Source of the DNA: Pontixanthobacter rizhaonensis
GTDB taxonomy: Bacteria > Pseudomonadota > Alphaproteobacteria > Sphingomonadales > Sphingomonadaceae
Direction: 5' to 3'
Assembly (NCBI RefSeq): GCF_012972675.1
Contig: NZ_JABCRE010000002.1
Coordinates: forward strand, 795,001-859,000
DNA length: 64,000 nt
Positions 47,697 through 56,036 of this stretch are shown here, piece after piece. The notes under the pieces were generated by a model. That model was not told where the DNA came from, did not search any database, and saw nothing but the letters and a program-made list of their open reading frames with translations. How positions within the stretch are numbered: position 1 is the stretch's first letter; each line of letters starts with the position of its first letter. The position numbers were made by a program, and so were the translations under genes.

Positions 47697-48518
47697 ATGG
47701 CGGCAGTATCGGGAATTATTCGCGTGATGGAACGCGCCGCGCGTAAGGCGGGGCATCGTTTACGGCGCGATTTCGGCGAAGTTGAACATTTGCAAGTAAG
47801 CCGCAAAGGGCCTGCTGATTTTGTATCCAAGGCGGATATGCGATCGGAACGCACTTTGTATGATGAACTGCTTGCTGCCCGCCCTGACTGGGGCTTTGTG
47901 CTGGAAGAGGCAGGTGTAATCGAGGGCGCGCCGGATATGCCGCGTTGGATCATTGATCCGCTTGATGGGACCAGCAACTTTCTGCACGGCATCCCGCACT
48001 TTGCGATCTCTATTGCAGCGCAAGAGCCAAAGCTCGGCGGACAGGGTTGGGGCGATGTCTTCGCTGCGGTTATCTATAATCCGGTAACGGATGAGACATA
48101 TTGGGCGGAAAAAAGCCGCGGTGCGTGGCTTCACGATGGCCGTTTGCGCGTCTCTGCCCGCCGCAACTTGTCCGACGCGTTGATTTCGACAGGTATTCCA
48201 TTCCAGGGCCATGGTGATTTTGCACAATGGACCAAGATTTTTGGTGCCATCGGACCGCAAGTGGCAGGTATCCGCAGGAACGGTGCAGCGTCGCTCGATC
48301 TCGCATGGCTGGCAGCAGGCCGCTATGATGGTTTCTGGGAAAGCGGGCTGAATGATTGGGATACAGCAGCCGGATGTTTGCTGATCCGTGAGGCTGGCGG
48401 TTTTGTCAGCGATTATCGCGGCCGGTCCGAACCGATCCATTCAAAGCAGATATTGGCGGCGAATGATGCGCTGCATTCAAAGATGCACAAGCTTTTGGCG
48501 GGTGCAATTAAGGTATAA
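47697..48518 (+). CDS. suhB: Inositol monophosphatase (SuhB type)
   Basis: 273-residue Mg-dependent phosphatase. The metal site is visible: GFVLEEAG, IIDPLDGTSNFLHGIPHF and NDWDTAAGCLLIREAGG. The Arg/Leu-rich N-terminus (MERAARKAGHRLRRDFGE) is typical of SuhB. SuhB also acts in rRNA antitermination in E. coli. It is coupled to efp (6 bp). A cut-off tRNA-Leu gene starts 62 bp after its stop. Confidence 0.9.
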   Translation: MAAVSGIIRVMERAARKAGHRLRRDFGEVEHLQVSRKGPADFVSKADMRSERTLYDELLAARPDWGFVLEEAGVIEGAPDMPRWIIDPLDGTSNFLHGIPHFAISIAAQEPKLGGQGWGDVFAAVIYNPVTDETYWAEKSRGAWLHDGRLRVSARRNLSDALISTGIPFQGHGDFAQWTKIFGAIGPQVAGIRRNGAASLDLAWLAAGRYDGFWESGLNDWDTAAGCLLIREAGGFVSDYRGRSEPIHSKQILAANDALHSKMHKLLAGAIKV

Positions 48519-48580
48519 GTGGAAATGGTGCTTGAAGCGGGCGTGATCGCTCGCTAAGCGCTCTTTCCGCAACACGGGAT

Positions 48581-48620
48581 GCCCCTGTGGTGGAATTGGT
48601 AGACGCGCCGCACTCAAAAT
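48581..48620 (+). pseudogene. Truncated tRNA-Leu(CAA), 5' half; left island junction
   Basis: The first 40 nt match a tRNA-Leu: acceptor 5' strand GCCCCTG, D-arm GTGGAATTGGTAGACGC, anticodon stem CCGCA and loop CTCAAAA with anticodon CAA. The next bases should pair back as TGCGG, but read TTGAG, and no variable arm, T-arm or CAGGGGC acceptor strand follows. The gene thus stops right after the anticodon loop, just upstream of an integrase. Integration into the anticodon region is the likely cause. Confidence 0.8.
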
Positions 48621-48696
48621 TGAGTTCTACCTTAAAATATTAGCCAAAAACCCTTTAATACCAACGGTTTGAGCAAGGACGAGACTTCCAAAAAGA

Positions 48697-48716
48697 CTTA
48701 CACATGTCTTACACAT
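48697..48716 (+). repeat. Two 9-bp direct repeats upstream of the integrase start
   Basis: CTTACACAT occurs at 48,697-48,705 and 48,708-48,716, 11 bp apart, one helical turn. They lie 15-34 bp before the preferred integrase ATG, suggesting an integrase arm site or an operator. They would be partly coding if the upstream ATG is used. Confidence 0.45.
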
Positions 48717-48730
48717 TTTGGAGTTTCGTT

Positions 48731-50029
48731 ATGACAGCTGAAAGCTACGCTCTGATGGATGGCGCGCTTCACGTTTATCGGCGTGAGAATAGTCGCTTCT
48801 GGCAATGCTCAACCTATTTGGGCAGCCGCAATCATCGGCAGACAACCAAAGAGATGAACCTTGCTGCCGCTAAGGATTTTGCGCGCGACTGGTATATGGA
48901 AAAATGCGTCGAGGATCGTCAGCGCCGACGTGGCGGACTGGCCATACTGGCGAATCCTCTCCAGCAGCAAGTCACCGAACCTGTCCCCGGACTTGGCCAA
49001 GCGATCGATGGCCGCCTGCGCCGAACCCCAACTGGTCCCAGTTTCGAGGATGCCGCCAAAGCATTTCTCGATGAGTTCGAAGTTATCACGCAGGGCGAAC
49101 GCAATGAGGGATATGTGGAATCGAAGTCCATTCACGTCCGCGTCCACCTCCTGCCGTTCTTTGGAGATACCGCGCTCAAAGACATCAATGCGGGCAAAGT
49201 GCAAGATTATCGCGTTCACCGTCAGACGTCCCGTGTTGACGCGAAGACCGGCAAGCCGAAGAAGCCAGCCCGCGCGACTTTGCATGGCGAAATCGTCACG
49301 CTCCGTCAGGTATTGAAAACGGCCAATCGCAAGGGCTGGATTTCTGCAATTCCGGATATGTCAGCGCCATACAAGACATCAGGCAAGCTGGAGCATCGCG
49401 CCTGGTTTTCTCCCGAAGAGTATAAACTGCTTTACGAGGCCACGCGGGAGCGAGCAAAAAACCCGCCCAAGCCGCGTTGGCGCGAAGTCTGCGAGACTTT
49501 TCATGACTATGTTCTGTTCATGGGAAACACCGGGCTTCGCCCCGATGAGTCCGCACGTATTCAGCTTCGCGACGTCAAGATCGTGGATGATGAATCGACG
49601 GGCGAGCGCATATTGGAGATAGAGGTGCGTGGGAAGCGGGGTGTCGGTTTCTGCAAATCGATGCCCGGTGCAATCTTGCCCTTCGAGCGCGTCCGTGATC
49701 GCAAAGAGCTTAAGCCGACCGACCCGATATTCGGGAAGACGCCGCGCGAATTGATGAACACCGTCCTTGACGAACTCAATCTGAAATTCGACCGTGATGG
49801 GCATGTCCGCACCTGTTACAGTTTGCGGCACACCTATATCTGCCTTCGATTGCTAGAAGGCGCGGACATTTATCAGGTCGCCAAGAACTGCCGCACCAGC
49901 GTCGAGATGATTGAAAAGTATTACGGACGGCATTTGAAAAACAACATTGACGCTTCGGCAGTCAACGTCCGTCGAGCGCGGCCTAAACCCTTAACGGCCT
50001 CAAAGAAGTCTATGAAGCCAAAGGCATAA
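48731..50029 (+). CDS. Tyrosine recombinase (site-specific integrase)
   Basis: 432 residues from ATG 48,731, which has GGAG about 8 bp upstream; an ATG at 48,704 would add nine residues. The core-binding domain (about 85-165) is followed by a catalytic domain with Arg270 (NTGLRPDES), the SLRHTY box (Arg366) and the nucleophilic Tyr near 397-398 (EKYYGRHLKNN). The gene starts about 110 bp from the broken tRNA-Leu, the usual place for the integrase of an island that uses a tRNA as attachment site. No excisionase gene is seen beside it. Confidence 0.92.
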   Translation: MTAESYALMDGALHVYRRENSRFWQCSTYLGSRNHRQTTKEMNLAAAKDFARDWYMEKCVEDRQRRRGGLAILANPLQQQVTEPVPGLGQAIDGRLRRTPTGPSFEDAAKAFLDEFEVITQGERNEGYVESKSIHVRVHLLPFFGDTALKDINAGKVQDYRVHRQTSRVDAKTGKPKKPARATLHGEIVTLRQVLKTANRKGWISAIPDMSAPYKTSGKLEHRAWFSPEEYKLLYEATRERAKNPPKPRWREVCETFHDYVLFMGNTGLRPDESARIQLRDVKIVDDESTGERILEIEVRGKRGVGFCKSMPGAILPFERVRDRKELKPTDPIFGKTPRELMNTVLDELNLKFDRDGHVRTCYSLRHTYICLRLLEGADIYQVAKNCRTSVEMIEKYYGRHLKNNIDASAVNVRRARPKPLTASKKSMKPKA

Positions 50030-50090
50030 TTTGCATTCTTGATATTTTCCGTTGCGTCTCATGACGGCGGCGTTATATGCCTCTCACAAC

Positions 50091-50175
50091 GCGGGCGTGG
50101 TGGAATTGGTAGACGCGCGGGATTCAAAATCCCGTTCCGAGAGGAGTGCGGGTTCGATTCCCGCCGCCCGCACCA
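50091..50175 (+). tRNA. tRNA-Leu(CAA), complete
   Basis: 85-nt cloverleaf with encoded CCA. Acceptor GCGGGCG pairs with CGCCCGC; anticodon stem CGGGA/TCCCG encloses TTCAAAA with anticodon CAA; the long variable arm (TTCCGAGAGGAGT) and T-arm GTTCGATTC are intact. It shares the D-arm block GTGGTGGAATTGGTAGACGCG with the truncated copy at 48,581 but has a different acceptor and anticodon stem. It therefore has another origin and can replace the broken gene. Confidence 0.97.
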
Positions 50176-50184
50176 TCTAATTTA

Positions 50185-50226
50185 GCAGGCTCCGATAAGC
50201 CCACCGCACGGTGGGTAGGAGCCTGC
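50185..50226. other. Nested stem-loop after tRNA-Leu
   Basis: GCAGGCTCC (50,185-50,193) pairs perfectly with GGAGCCTGC (50,218-50,226). Inside, CCCACCG (50,200-50,206) pairs perfectly with CGGTGGG (50,209-50,215) with a 2-nt loop. It starts 9 bp after the tRNA CCA. With no T-tract it is not a standard intrinsic terminator; it may be a processing signal or a recombination/replication site. The remaining 170 bp to the KTSC gene hold nothing recognisable. Confidence 0.7.
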
Positions 50227-50398
50227 ATTAGCGGATCGCTTGGGGACGAACGTCCCGCACTCCGCTTTCGCGAAATGACAATCGAACGGCATTGTCATGT
50301 TGGCCTCAAAAATCGCGGACGGGATTTAGCCATCGCCGATGATTTACGCCGCGAAGCGTCATTAGCTTCAATCCGAATTGACCTGACTTGAAGAAAGT

Positions 50399-50608
50399 TC
50401 ACACTCGCGAGTAGCGATATGTACCCTTCACGTGTTGGTTCAGATACTGTCCAACCGAGCTTGCGCCTAATAAGCCGTCAAAAATTGCCTGCGGCACATC
50501 AAAATATTGATAAGTGCCACCATTATTAAACTCCACTTGCAGAGTTTGTGAATCTTCCTCGTAGCCAACCGCTGCGACGTTCGATGAATCAACATTATGC
50601 ATTTCCAT
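50399..50608 (-). CDS. KTSC-domain protein
   Basis: 69 residues, essentially one KTSC domain: SSNVAAVGYEEDSQTLQVEF, then NNGGTYQYFDVP and GLLGASSVGQYLNQHVKG. KTSC proteins are tiny, of unknown biochemical function, and are found alone or fused to other domains, often in phages and accessory DNA. It starts 9 bp after the HerA stop on the same strand, so it is the last gene of the DUF2130-SIR2-HerA operon here. It might be an accessory or regulator of the defence system; this is inference from spacing. Confidence 0.82.
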   Translation of the reverse strand: MEMHNVDSSNVAAVGYEEDSQTLQVEFNNGGTYQYFDVPQAIFDGLLGASSVGQYLNQHVKGTYRYSRV

Positions 50609-50617
50609 GGCTCAACT

Positions 50618-52504
50618 CTATTCCTTTACTCTTGAAATTTTTGGATCTTGAGCGCGCCATGCTTCGACCAGCTCATCAAAGCGCGGTTCAACCTCTTTAG
50701 GTATACCCCAGCCGCCAGGATACTCCGTCTCATCTAAAGGCACTTCATCGTAAACGATGGGATCTTGGCTGTCTGGTCGCTTGTCCTTTGGAGGCGCCTC
50801 AACGGTAGTTCGCATTGGCAATTTTACGGCTTCACCCAATATGATCGCTTCGCCGGTTCGCAGTATCGGCAACATACCGGTCAGGCCGTCCAAATTGTCA
50901 GACATAGCAGAAGAGATATGTGACCGATCTGAGGAATTGGCCAAGCGTAGTGCAAAAAAGGTACCACATTGCGATAAGATCGTAGCATCAATTTCTGAGG
51001 GCCGCTGGCTCACAATCATTGCGCCCATGCCGTATTTCCGACCTTCTTTTACGATTCTCTTGACGATCGACGAGGCCATGTTGTCGGCTCCATCATTCAG
51101 GTAAATGTGTGCTTCTTCCATGACGATCAACAGCGGTCTATGGCGCCCACCTTGAGATAAATCGCGACCCCAGAAGATCGCATCATAGAGTAAGCGTAGA
51201 AGTACCCCAATCGTGGTCTGCAATATGTCTGCAGGGACGCCGGAGAGGTCCAAAATTGAAATCGGATGCTGGCTTCCAATCCAATCTTTTAGCAGCTCGT
51301 CAATGTCATTTGCGATCTTTCCATCCGCCTCTGGCAAAAATTGTTCTGGGCGAAAAATAAAATTGTAGCGGGGAATACGCAGCTTGGTGCCGAGCAAAAG
51401 CACTTGCTTTCCGAGTCCTAAAGCGCCGGGCAAGTAGTTTATTTTGTCTGCACCAGCGTCGGTGAGAACAGTTTTGAAGGTCGGAGGTATTCCGAGATAT
51501 GGATCGCCCTTTAGTTCCTTACCTTTTGAGTCGGTCTCGTAAGCCAGATTATCTCTGGGGTCTCCGACTCTCCCTTTTGGGTTGTGATAAGTTCCGAATG
51601 TGTCGATGAATAACTCGTGCCACAGTTCATGCAAACTGAAGGGTATAGGAGAATCTACGCTCAGAGTATCTTTGGTAACGCCATTTCTTGGATGTTTGTT
51701 CAGAGAGTCCAGCTTGTATTTGTAGACCCGTTCCATCACGATATTTTTGTCTTTTTCGTTACCGAATTCACCAAATGCTACCTGACACAGCTCTTCAAAA
51801 TTAAGCGCCCAAAATGGTATGAGGAGTTTTTGTTGTGATTGTGAGCTCAGCGATGCTGTCGCAATCTTGAAGATGCTGGCTTTGTCTTTGAGAGCCTGTT
51901 CATATTCTCCATGAAGGTCCAACATGACGATCCGTGCAGAGGGGTAATCGCTGCCGTTGGATACAGCATTCATGAGACTTGCAACGGTTGTAGATTTTCC
52001 CGAACCGGTTGTTCCTACTACGGCAGAATGTCGCGTAATTAACTTATTGATGTCTACTAGTGCAGGAATAGATTCAGCATTCGAGATATGTCCTAAGCGG
52101 ACAAAATAGGGCTTGTTCGGTTGGCCATATATGTCTTTCAGCTCTCTTTCTGAAACTAAATGAACCTTATCGCCGATTGTAGGATATTGGGACAATCCGC
52201 GCTGGAATGTCCCGTTGCGCGGTCCTTCACCAATCAACTGAACGGTCATCCATCGTGACCCATCTAAGATATCCTTGCGGACTTCAGGCACTGCGCTAGC
52301 ACCGACCTGAGCGATGATCCCGAAGAGATTGTCAAAGCCAATCGGGATTCTAACAAAACTTCCTATTTGGCCCGCTCGGTATCCTTGGCCATCGATGTAT
52401 ACAAAGCCTGACAGCGACTTTGCAGACATTTCTATTCTGACAGTGGTGCCGCTGACGTCTTTGACGTCTCCTAGATAGCTTTCGTCATTTATCAACGGGA
52501 TCAC
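50618..52504 (-). CDS. herA: HerA-type ATPase of SIR2-HerA (Nezha) defence system
   Basis: 628-residue hexameric-translocase-type ATPase (DUF87/HerA). An N-terminal HAS-barrel-like beta domain (1-120) precedes Walker A GTTGSGKST (164-172). Walker B LLIVMEEAH is at 458-466, followed by GAMIVSQRPSEID (494-506), typical of HerA. Start is GTG at 52,504, overlapping the SIR2 gene by 20 bp. In known SIR2-HerA systems HerA assembles with SIR2 and the complex depletes NAD and attacks phage DNA. Housekeeping HerA-NurA of archaea is excluded by the SIR2 neighbour. Confidence 0.9.
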   Translation of the reverse strand: MIPLINDESYLGDVKDVSGTTVRIEMSAKSLSGFVYIDGQGYRAGQIGSFVRIPIGFDNLFGIIAQVGASAVPEVRKDILDGSRWMTVQLIGEGPRNGTFQRGLSQYPTIGDKVHLVSERELKDIYGQPNKPYFVRLGHISNAESIPALVDINKLITRHSAVVGTTGSGKSTTVASLMNAVSNGSDYPSARIVMLDLHGEYEQALKDKASIFKIATASLSSQSQQKLLIPFWALNFEELCQVAFGEFGNEKDKNIVMERVYKYKLDSLNKHPRNGVTKDTLSVDSPIPFSLHELWHELFIDTFGTYHNPKGRVGDPRDNLAYETDSKGKELKGDPYLGIPPTFKTVLTDAGADKINYLPGALGLGKQVLLLGTKLRIPRYNFIFRPEQFLPEADGKIANDIDELLKDWIGSQHPISILDLSGVPADILQTTIGVLLRLLYDAIFWGRDLSQGGRHRPLLIVMEEAHIYLNDGADNMASSIVKRIVKEGRKYGMGAMIVSQRPSEIDATILSQCGTFFALRLANSSDRSHISSAMSDNLDGLTGMLPILRTGEAIILGEAVKLPMRTTVEAPPKDKRPDSQDPIVYDEVPLDETEYPGGWGIPKEVEPRFDELVEAWRAQDPKISRVKE

Positions 52505-53711
52505 CTGCGTCTAAACCGATGAACTTCTTGAGAAAATTTGTGAACTCTGCAAAGTCGCCTAGCTTGACGTTGGGTACTATCTGACCTGCGTCATTTTTCG
52601 CGTCCCCTGAATGCACAAAATTCAATAAGTCCTTATCATCATCCTGTCCTGACGGTGTCTTTAACCAGTCGCCAATATTGGTTCCGATTATCGCTTTATC
52701 ATCGGTCCAGACGTTCAGATTATGCTGCCTCTTTGCGAGGCGATATGCGTTTGGATATCTTTCTCCTCCTCCTTCGTCGGCAGTTTTTTCGAAACTACCA
52801 AATTGTAGTGCCAAAACCATCCCGGTCGGGTTGGATTTCAATGCGTTGATTATGGCATCGTTTAGATGACCATCATTGAAGGAGTAGCCATTGAGAATGA
52901 GAAATGATGATTTCCTTCGTATAAACCGGTTCAATTGATCGATCAGAGCCAAGTATGGCATCTTGCGACTTTCCTCATATTTGAGATGGGACGGATAAAT
53001 AAGATGTGAAACCCCAGCATCAGGGGAAGACGACCGGCATACCGCTCGTTCCCCAGCCTTTGTTTCTTGATGCCAGTTTATTGACCCGTGTATTTTCCAT
53101 AGCCTCGACCAGTGGATTGGGATCAAATTATCCTCAACGGCTCGCAAATCGAAAAAGGATTTTCGAGATCCTACAAAACCGTCGAAATAGGGCACTTCCA
53201 AATCTTCGAGGGCCTGTTCGAGAAGCAAATCATAATTGGTTGTAAAAAATTCGATTGCCGTCTTGCGGTCAATAGACCGCACCCAATTACATAGACGATG
53301 ATAAGGCGTTTCATCATCGGGCAGCGTTACATTCAACTTTTTTACAATTTCGCCGCAGATGTCTTTTTCGAGCTGGTTCAGATCGTCCTCCGTTAAACCC
53401 CGGACTTCGCCACCAACCGAAACGGCCAATAAGCTGCGCAGAAAACTAAGAACATCCTCGATATTCTCGGTGTTTTTACCGGCTTTCTTCAGCTCAGAGA
53501 GCAGCATTGTGTATTTTGCATTCGCTCCCAAAACCGCATTGATTGCGAGCGTTAGATTCTTCACATCAGGAATTAGTGGCCACTCATCATCCGGCATCGG
53601 TACAGATAGAGGACATCCTGCTGAGATAAAAAAGCCGATGGATTCGTTGTCCTGCGAGAGAGACTGACGTAAATATCTCAAATGCCGAATGGGATCATGT
53701 GAAGTAGTCAC
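52485..53711 (-). CDS. SIR2-like NADase of SIR2-HerA (Nezha) defence system
   Basis: 408 residues with a SIR2_2-type domain. FFISAGCPLSVP (27-38) corresponds to the NAD-binding Gly/Ala loop. The catalytic Asn159 is in TTNYDLLLEQAL and His208 in KIHGSINW, both needed for NAD hydrolysis in defence SIR2 proteins. The C-terminal half (SFLILNGYSFNDGHLN) continues the SIR2 fold and likely contacts HerA. The gene overlaps herA by 20 bp and starts 13 bp after the DUF2130 stop. In this class, infection triggers NAD loss and growth arrest of the infected cell. Confidence 0.9.
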   Translation of the reverse strand: MTTSHDPIRHLRYLRQSLSQDNESIGFFISAGCPLSVPMPDDEWPLIPDVKNLTLAINAVLGANAKYTMLLSELKKAGKNTENIEDVLSFLRSLLAVSVGGEVRGLTEDDLNQLEKDICGEIVKKLNVTLPDDETPYHRLCNWVRSIDRKTAIEFFTTNYDLLLEQALEDLEVPYFDGFVGSRKSFFDLRAVEDNLIPIHWSRLWKIHGSINWHQETKAGERAVCRSSSPDAGVSHLIYPSHLKYEESRKMPYLALIDQLNRFIRRKSSFLILNGYSFNDGHLNDAIINALKSNPTGMVLALQFGSFEKTADEGGGERYPNAYRLAKRQHNLNVWTDDKAIIGTNIGDWLKTPSGQDDDKDLLNFVHSGDAKNDAGQIVPNVKLGDFAEFTNFLKKFIGLDAGDPVDK

Positions 53712-53724
53712 TTATCGTAATTCC

Positions 53725-55011
53725 TTATTCTGACGACTTTTCGTCATATTCTATCATTGGTAGTTCCAGGCCTTCGATTTCTTGGAGAGCTTGCCCCGCA
53801 ATTCCCTGAAAATCGCCATACATACCGACCGTACTTTCTATTACGCTCTGTATCTGTATCTCTCGCTTCGCCCATAACCGAGTCATCGCTTTTTTCTCGC
53901 GGTCGAGATCCGCCTTCATGTCGGAAAACTTTTCGACAATCGCTTCGACACGGTGTCTAAAACGAGGCCCGGTCAAATAGTCGTAAATTAACTCCATTTT
54001 TGTATCTTGGCCTTGGCGTGCACTCTTCGTCATTGCCACTTCGATAAGCGTCTGGCGGAGCGCTGCCACCAATCCAAGACCAAATGCAGGTGCAGAAACC
54101 CAGACCCCATCTACTTGACCAAAATTCTCGATATCTTTTGGCAATGCGGTGGACATGATGATTGAAATTTCGGCGTTCGCCGTTCTTTGATCATTGCGGA
54201 GCTTTGCCAGCCATCCGTCACTCCAGTTTCTGGTTCTCTTCGATTCCCATAGGATAGTTCCAACAAATGCTCCTGACGGGGAGCGAACCTTCTGAATCAC
54301 GTCGCCACCAAATTCGCCCTTGGGTACTGGCTCAATATCATCAACCGGAAACCTTGCGGTAAGAGCCTCTTCAAGCTCTAACTCTAACACTTCTCCTTGT
54401 AATTGCTGTGAACCTTGTTCTGATTTACGCCTCAACTCTTCAATCTGTCGCTGCATTGACAGGATTTGCTCTTCTTTCTCGGAAACTTTGAGCTTTAGCT
54501 CACCTTCAACTTCTGCCTTCGCGGCGGTTCGGACGGCGACAATGCTTTCCTGAACTCTTTTTTCAATAGTAAGGTCTAATTCTCGCTTGGCGTCATCGAG
54601 CAATCGCTCTTTTTTTAGCAGCTCTGCTTGAACAGCTTGAGCCTCTGCCAATTTTTCCGTGCGCTGCTTTATCAGCTCCTTTAGTTCAACAACTTCTTTC
54701 GATTTTTCCTCAATCTCAGCGTTTGCAATTAGCTGCGCTTTTCTTTTCTCTTCGTCGGTTATTTTTGCACGCTCCGCCTTAACGAGCTCTTTGACATTCT
54801 CATCGAGGGCAGTCTCTGCTTCCGCTAGCTCGACTTCTTTTGATTTAATGGCCAACTCTCTAGCTTCGAACTTTTGCTTTTGAGCATCGAGTTTGGCCTC
54901 AAATTCTGAGCGTGTAGCTGCAACAAGTGGTCCGGCCAAAGACTCGGTAAGCTTTATATTTGTCCCGCAATTGGGGCATTCAATAATCGGTTCTTCCATC
55001 ATGTAGTCCAT
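53725..55011 (-). CDS. DUF2130 coiled-coil protein with PD-(D/E)XK-like nuclease core
   Basis: 428 residues. CPNCG at 12-16 is half of a zinc-ribbon knuckle. A long charged coiled coil covers about 35-215. The C-terminal domain has the arrangement of a PD-(D/E)XK nuclease: D237 (GGDVIQKV), then E256 and K258 in ILWESKR. This matches the family recalled as DUF2130, whose function is not established. It is the first gene of the minus-strand operon, 13 bp ahead of the SIR2 gene, so it may be a third component. ATG choices are 55,011, 55,002 or 54,999. Confidence 0.8.
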   Translation of the reverse strand: MDYMMEEPIIECPNCGTNIKLTESLAGPLVAATRSEFEAKLDAQKQKFEARELAIKSKEVELAEAETALDENVKELVKAERAKITDEEKRKAQLIANAEIEEKSKEVVELKELIKQRTEKLAEAQAVQAELLKKERLLDDAKRELDLTIEKRVQESIVAVRTAAKAEVEGELKLKVSEKEEQILSMQRQIEELRRKSEQGSQQLQGEVLELELEEALTARFPVDDIEPVPKGEFGGDVIQKVRSPSGAFVGTILWESKRTRNWSDGWLAKLRNDQRTANAEISIIMSTALPKDIENFGQVDGVWVSAPAFGLGLVAALRQTLIEVAMTKSARQGQDTKMELIYDYLTGPRFRHRVEAIVEKFSDMKADLDREKKAMTRLWAKREIQIQSVIESTVGMYGDFQGIAGQALQEIEGLELPMIEYDEKSSE

Positions 55012-55172
55012 ATGAAAATAATATGTAATTGGTCAGGTTTTGTAATCGAAACCTATACTTCAAAGTGTGATAGTTTAGCGATTATTGCAATTACTATCTT
55101 GGCGGCGAGCTACTACGAACCCTTTTGAGCTCAATATCTTACGATCAAACTGCGATAACGTTAGCATCGCGT
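55012..55172 (-). promoter_or_regulatory. Promoter region of the defence operon
   Basis: 161 bp of A/T-rich DNA between the DUF2130 start and the stop of the AbiEii-like gene, both on the minus strand. It must contain either the defence operon's promoter or read-through from the AbiE pair. I see no clear paired -35/-10 and no obvious operator palindrome. Confidence 0.35.
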
Positions 55173-56036
55173 TCATAGCTTGGCTGCCAATCCGGCATGG
55201 GGCATGATAAATGAGGCGATGCTCTCAACCACGTGCGACAGGCTTCCAGGGTCAAGTGCGACTCCGCCAATAAAGCTCTGCCATTGCTTCTTCTTCTGAT
55301 CGTTTGCTGCGAATTCAGGTGTGAGCCCGTCTGGCAAGTCCACAGGAATGGGCGTGCCGCGTCGGTCGAATGTGGCGGCTATGGCCTGCGGCAATCTGCC
55401 ATCTTCAAATGTGAACGACTGGCTCAAAATCCAAATGTCGTAATAGTCCTTCAATCGGGTGTTGGCGTGACCGAGCGAAACCATCGCCTGAAACTTTTCT
55501 GCAATCACGGTTTCACGCGCATAGCCTTGCAGTTTTGGCGGAGACATTTCCAGCATGACGGGGAAGTCCAGATTTTCGGCACCAGGTTCCGTCGCATCGC
55601 CAAAGCCGATATCGACAGAGACCGGTACTTTTGCGCCGCCGATCTCGGCAATCGTGCGAATGCGCACGCCGCCATATTCTACTTCTTCACGAATACGGTC
55701 GATGCGCGCGGCGGTAGCGTCGAAATGTACCCCGTCTTGATCGTCGATAGCGAGGATTTCGCGGAAAAGGTCCAGCACCGCATCTGGGTCAGGGTCGCCA
55801 TAACCGAGTAGATCAAGGTCTTGTGTGCCTCGGAATGGTTCGTCGAACCATGTCATCAAAAGCGTTGCTCCCTTCAGAACGAAGCGATCTACATGTTTTG
55901 ACTGGCTGAGCCGGTACAGCAGCCGCTCAATCGCATAACGATTGAGAACGAAATTGAAGGTTTGATTTTGGTCACGCGCAATGTTCAAAAGCCGCGCGCG
56001 CACCGAAGCGCCGATGTTTTTCATTTCCTTAGCCAT
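55173..56036 (-). CDS. abiEii: AbiEii-family nucleotidyltransferase toxin
   Basis: 287-residue nucleotidyltransferase of the AbiEii/MenT type. The core reads RFVLKGATLLMTWF (52-65) followed by RGTQDLDLLG (69-78), with the metal-binding aspartates D73 and D75. The LKDYYDIWIL segment is also characteristic. Related toxins transfer nucleotides to tRNA and arrest translation. It overlaps the antitoxin gene by 8 bp, so the two are co-translated. As a type IV pair it can act as an abortive-infection system. Confidence 0.88.
   Translation of the reverse strand: MAKEMKNIGASVRARLLNIARDQNQTFNFVLNRYAIERLLYRLSQSKHVDRFVLKGATLLMTWFDEPFRGTQDLDLLGYGDPDPDAVLDLFREILAIDDQDGVHFDATAARIDRIREEVEYGGVRIRTIAEIGGAKVPVSVDIGFGDATEPGAENLDFPVMLEMSPPKLQGYARETVIAEKFQAMVSLGHANTRLKDYYDIWILSQSFTFEDGRLPQAIAATFDRRGTPIPVDLPDGLTPEFAANDQKKKQWQSFIGGVALDPGSLSHVVESIASFIMPHAGLAAKL

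Noticed and set aside
50091-50175. The complete tRNA-Leu as the right attachment site of a mini-island containing only the integrase
   Set aside because: It is a whole gene with a different acceptor and anticodon stem, so it cannot be the missing 3' half of the broken gene; the accessory genes also continue well past it.
50146-50391. An 81-codon frame beginning in the tRNA-Leu T-arm
   Set aside because: Its first residues (MRVRFPPPAP) are just a translated tRNA 3' half, a well-known artefact; no further support.
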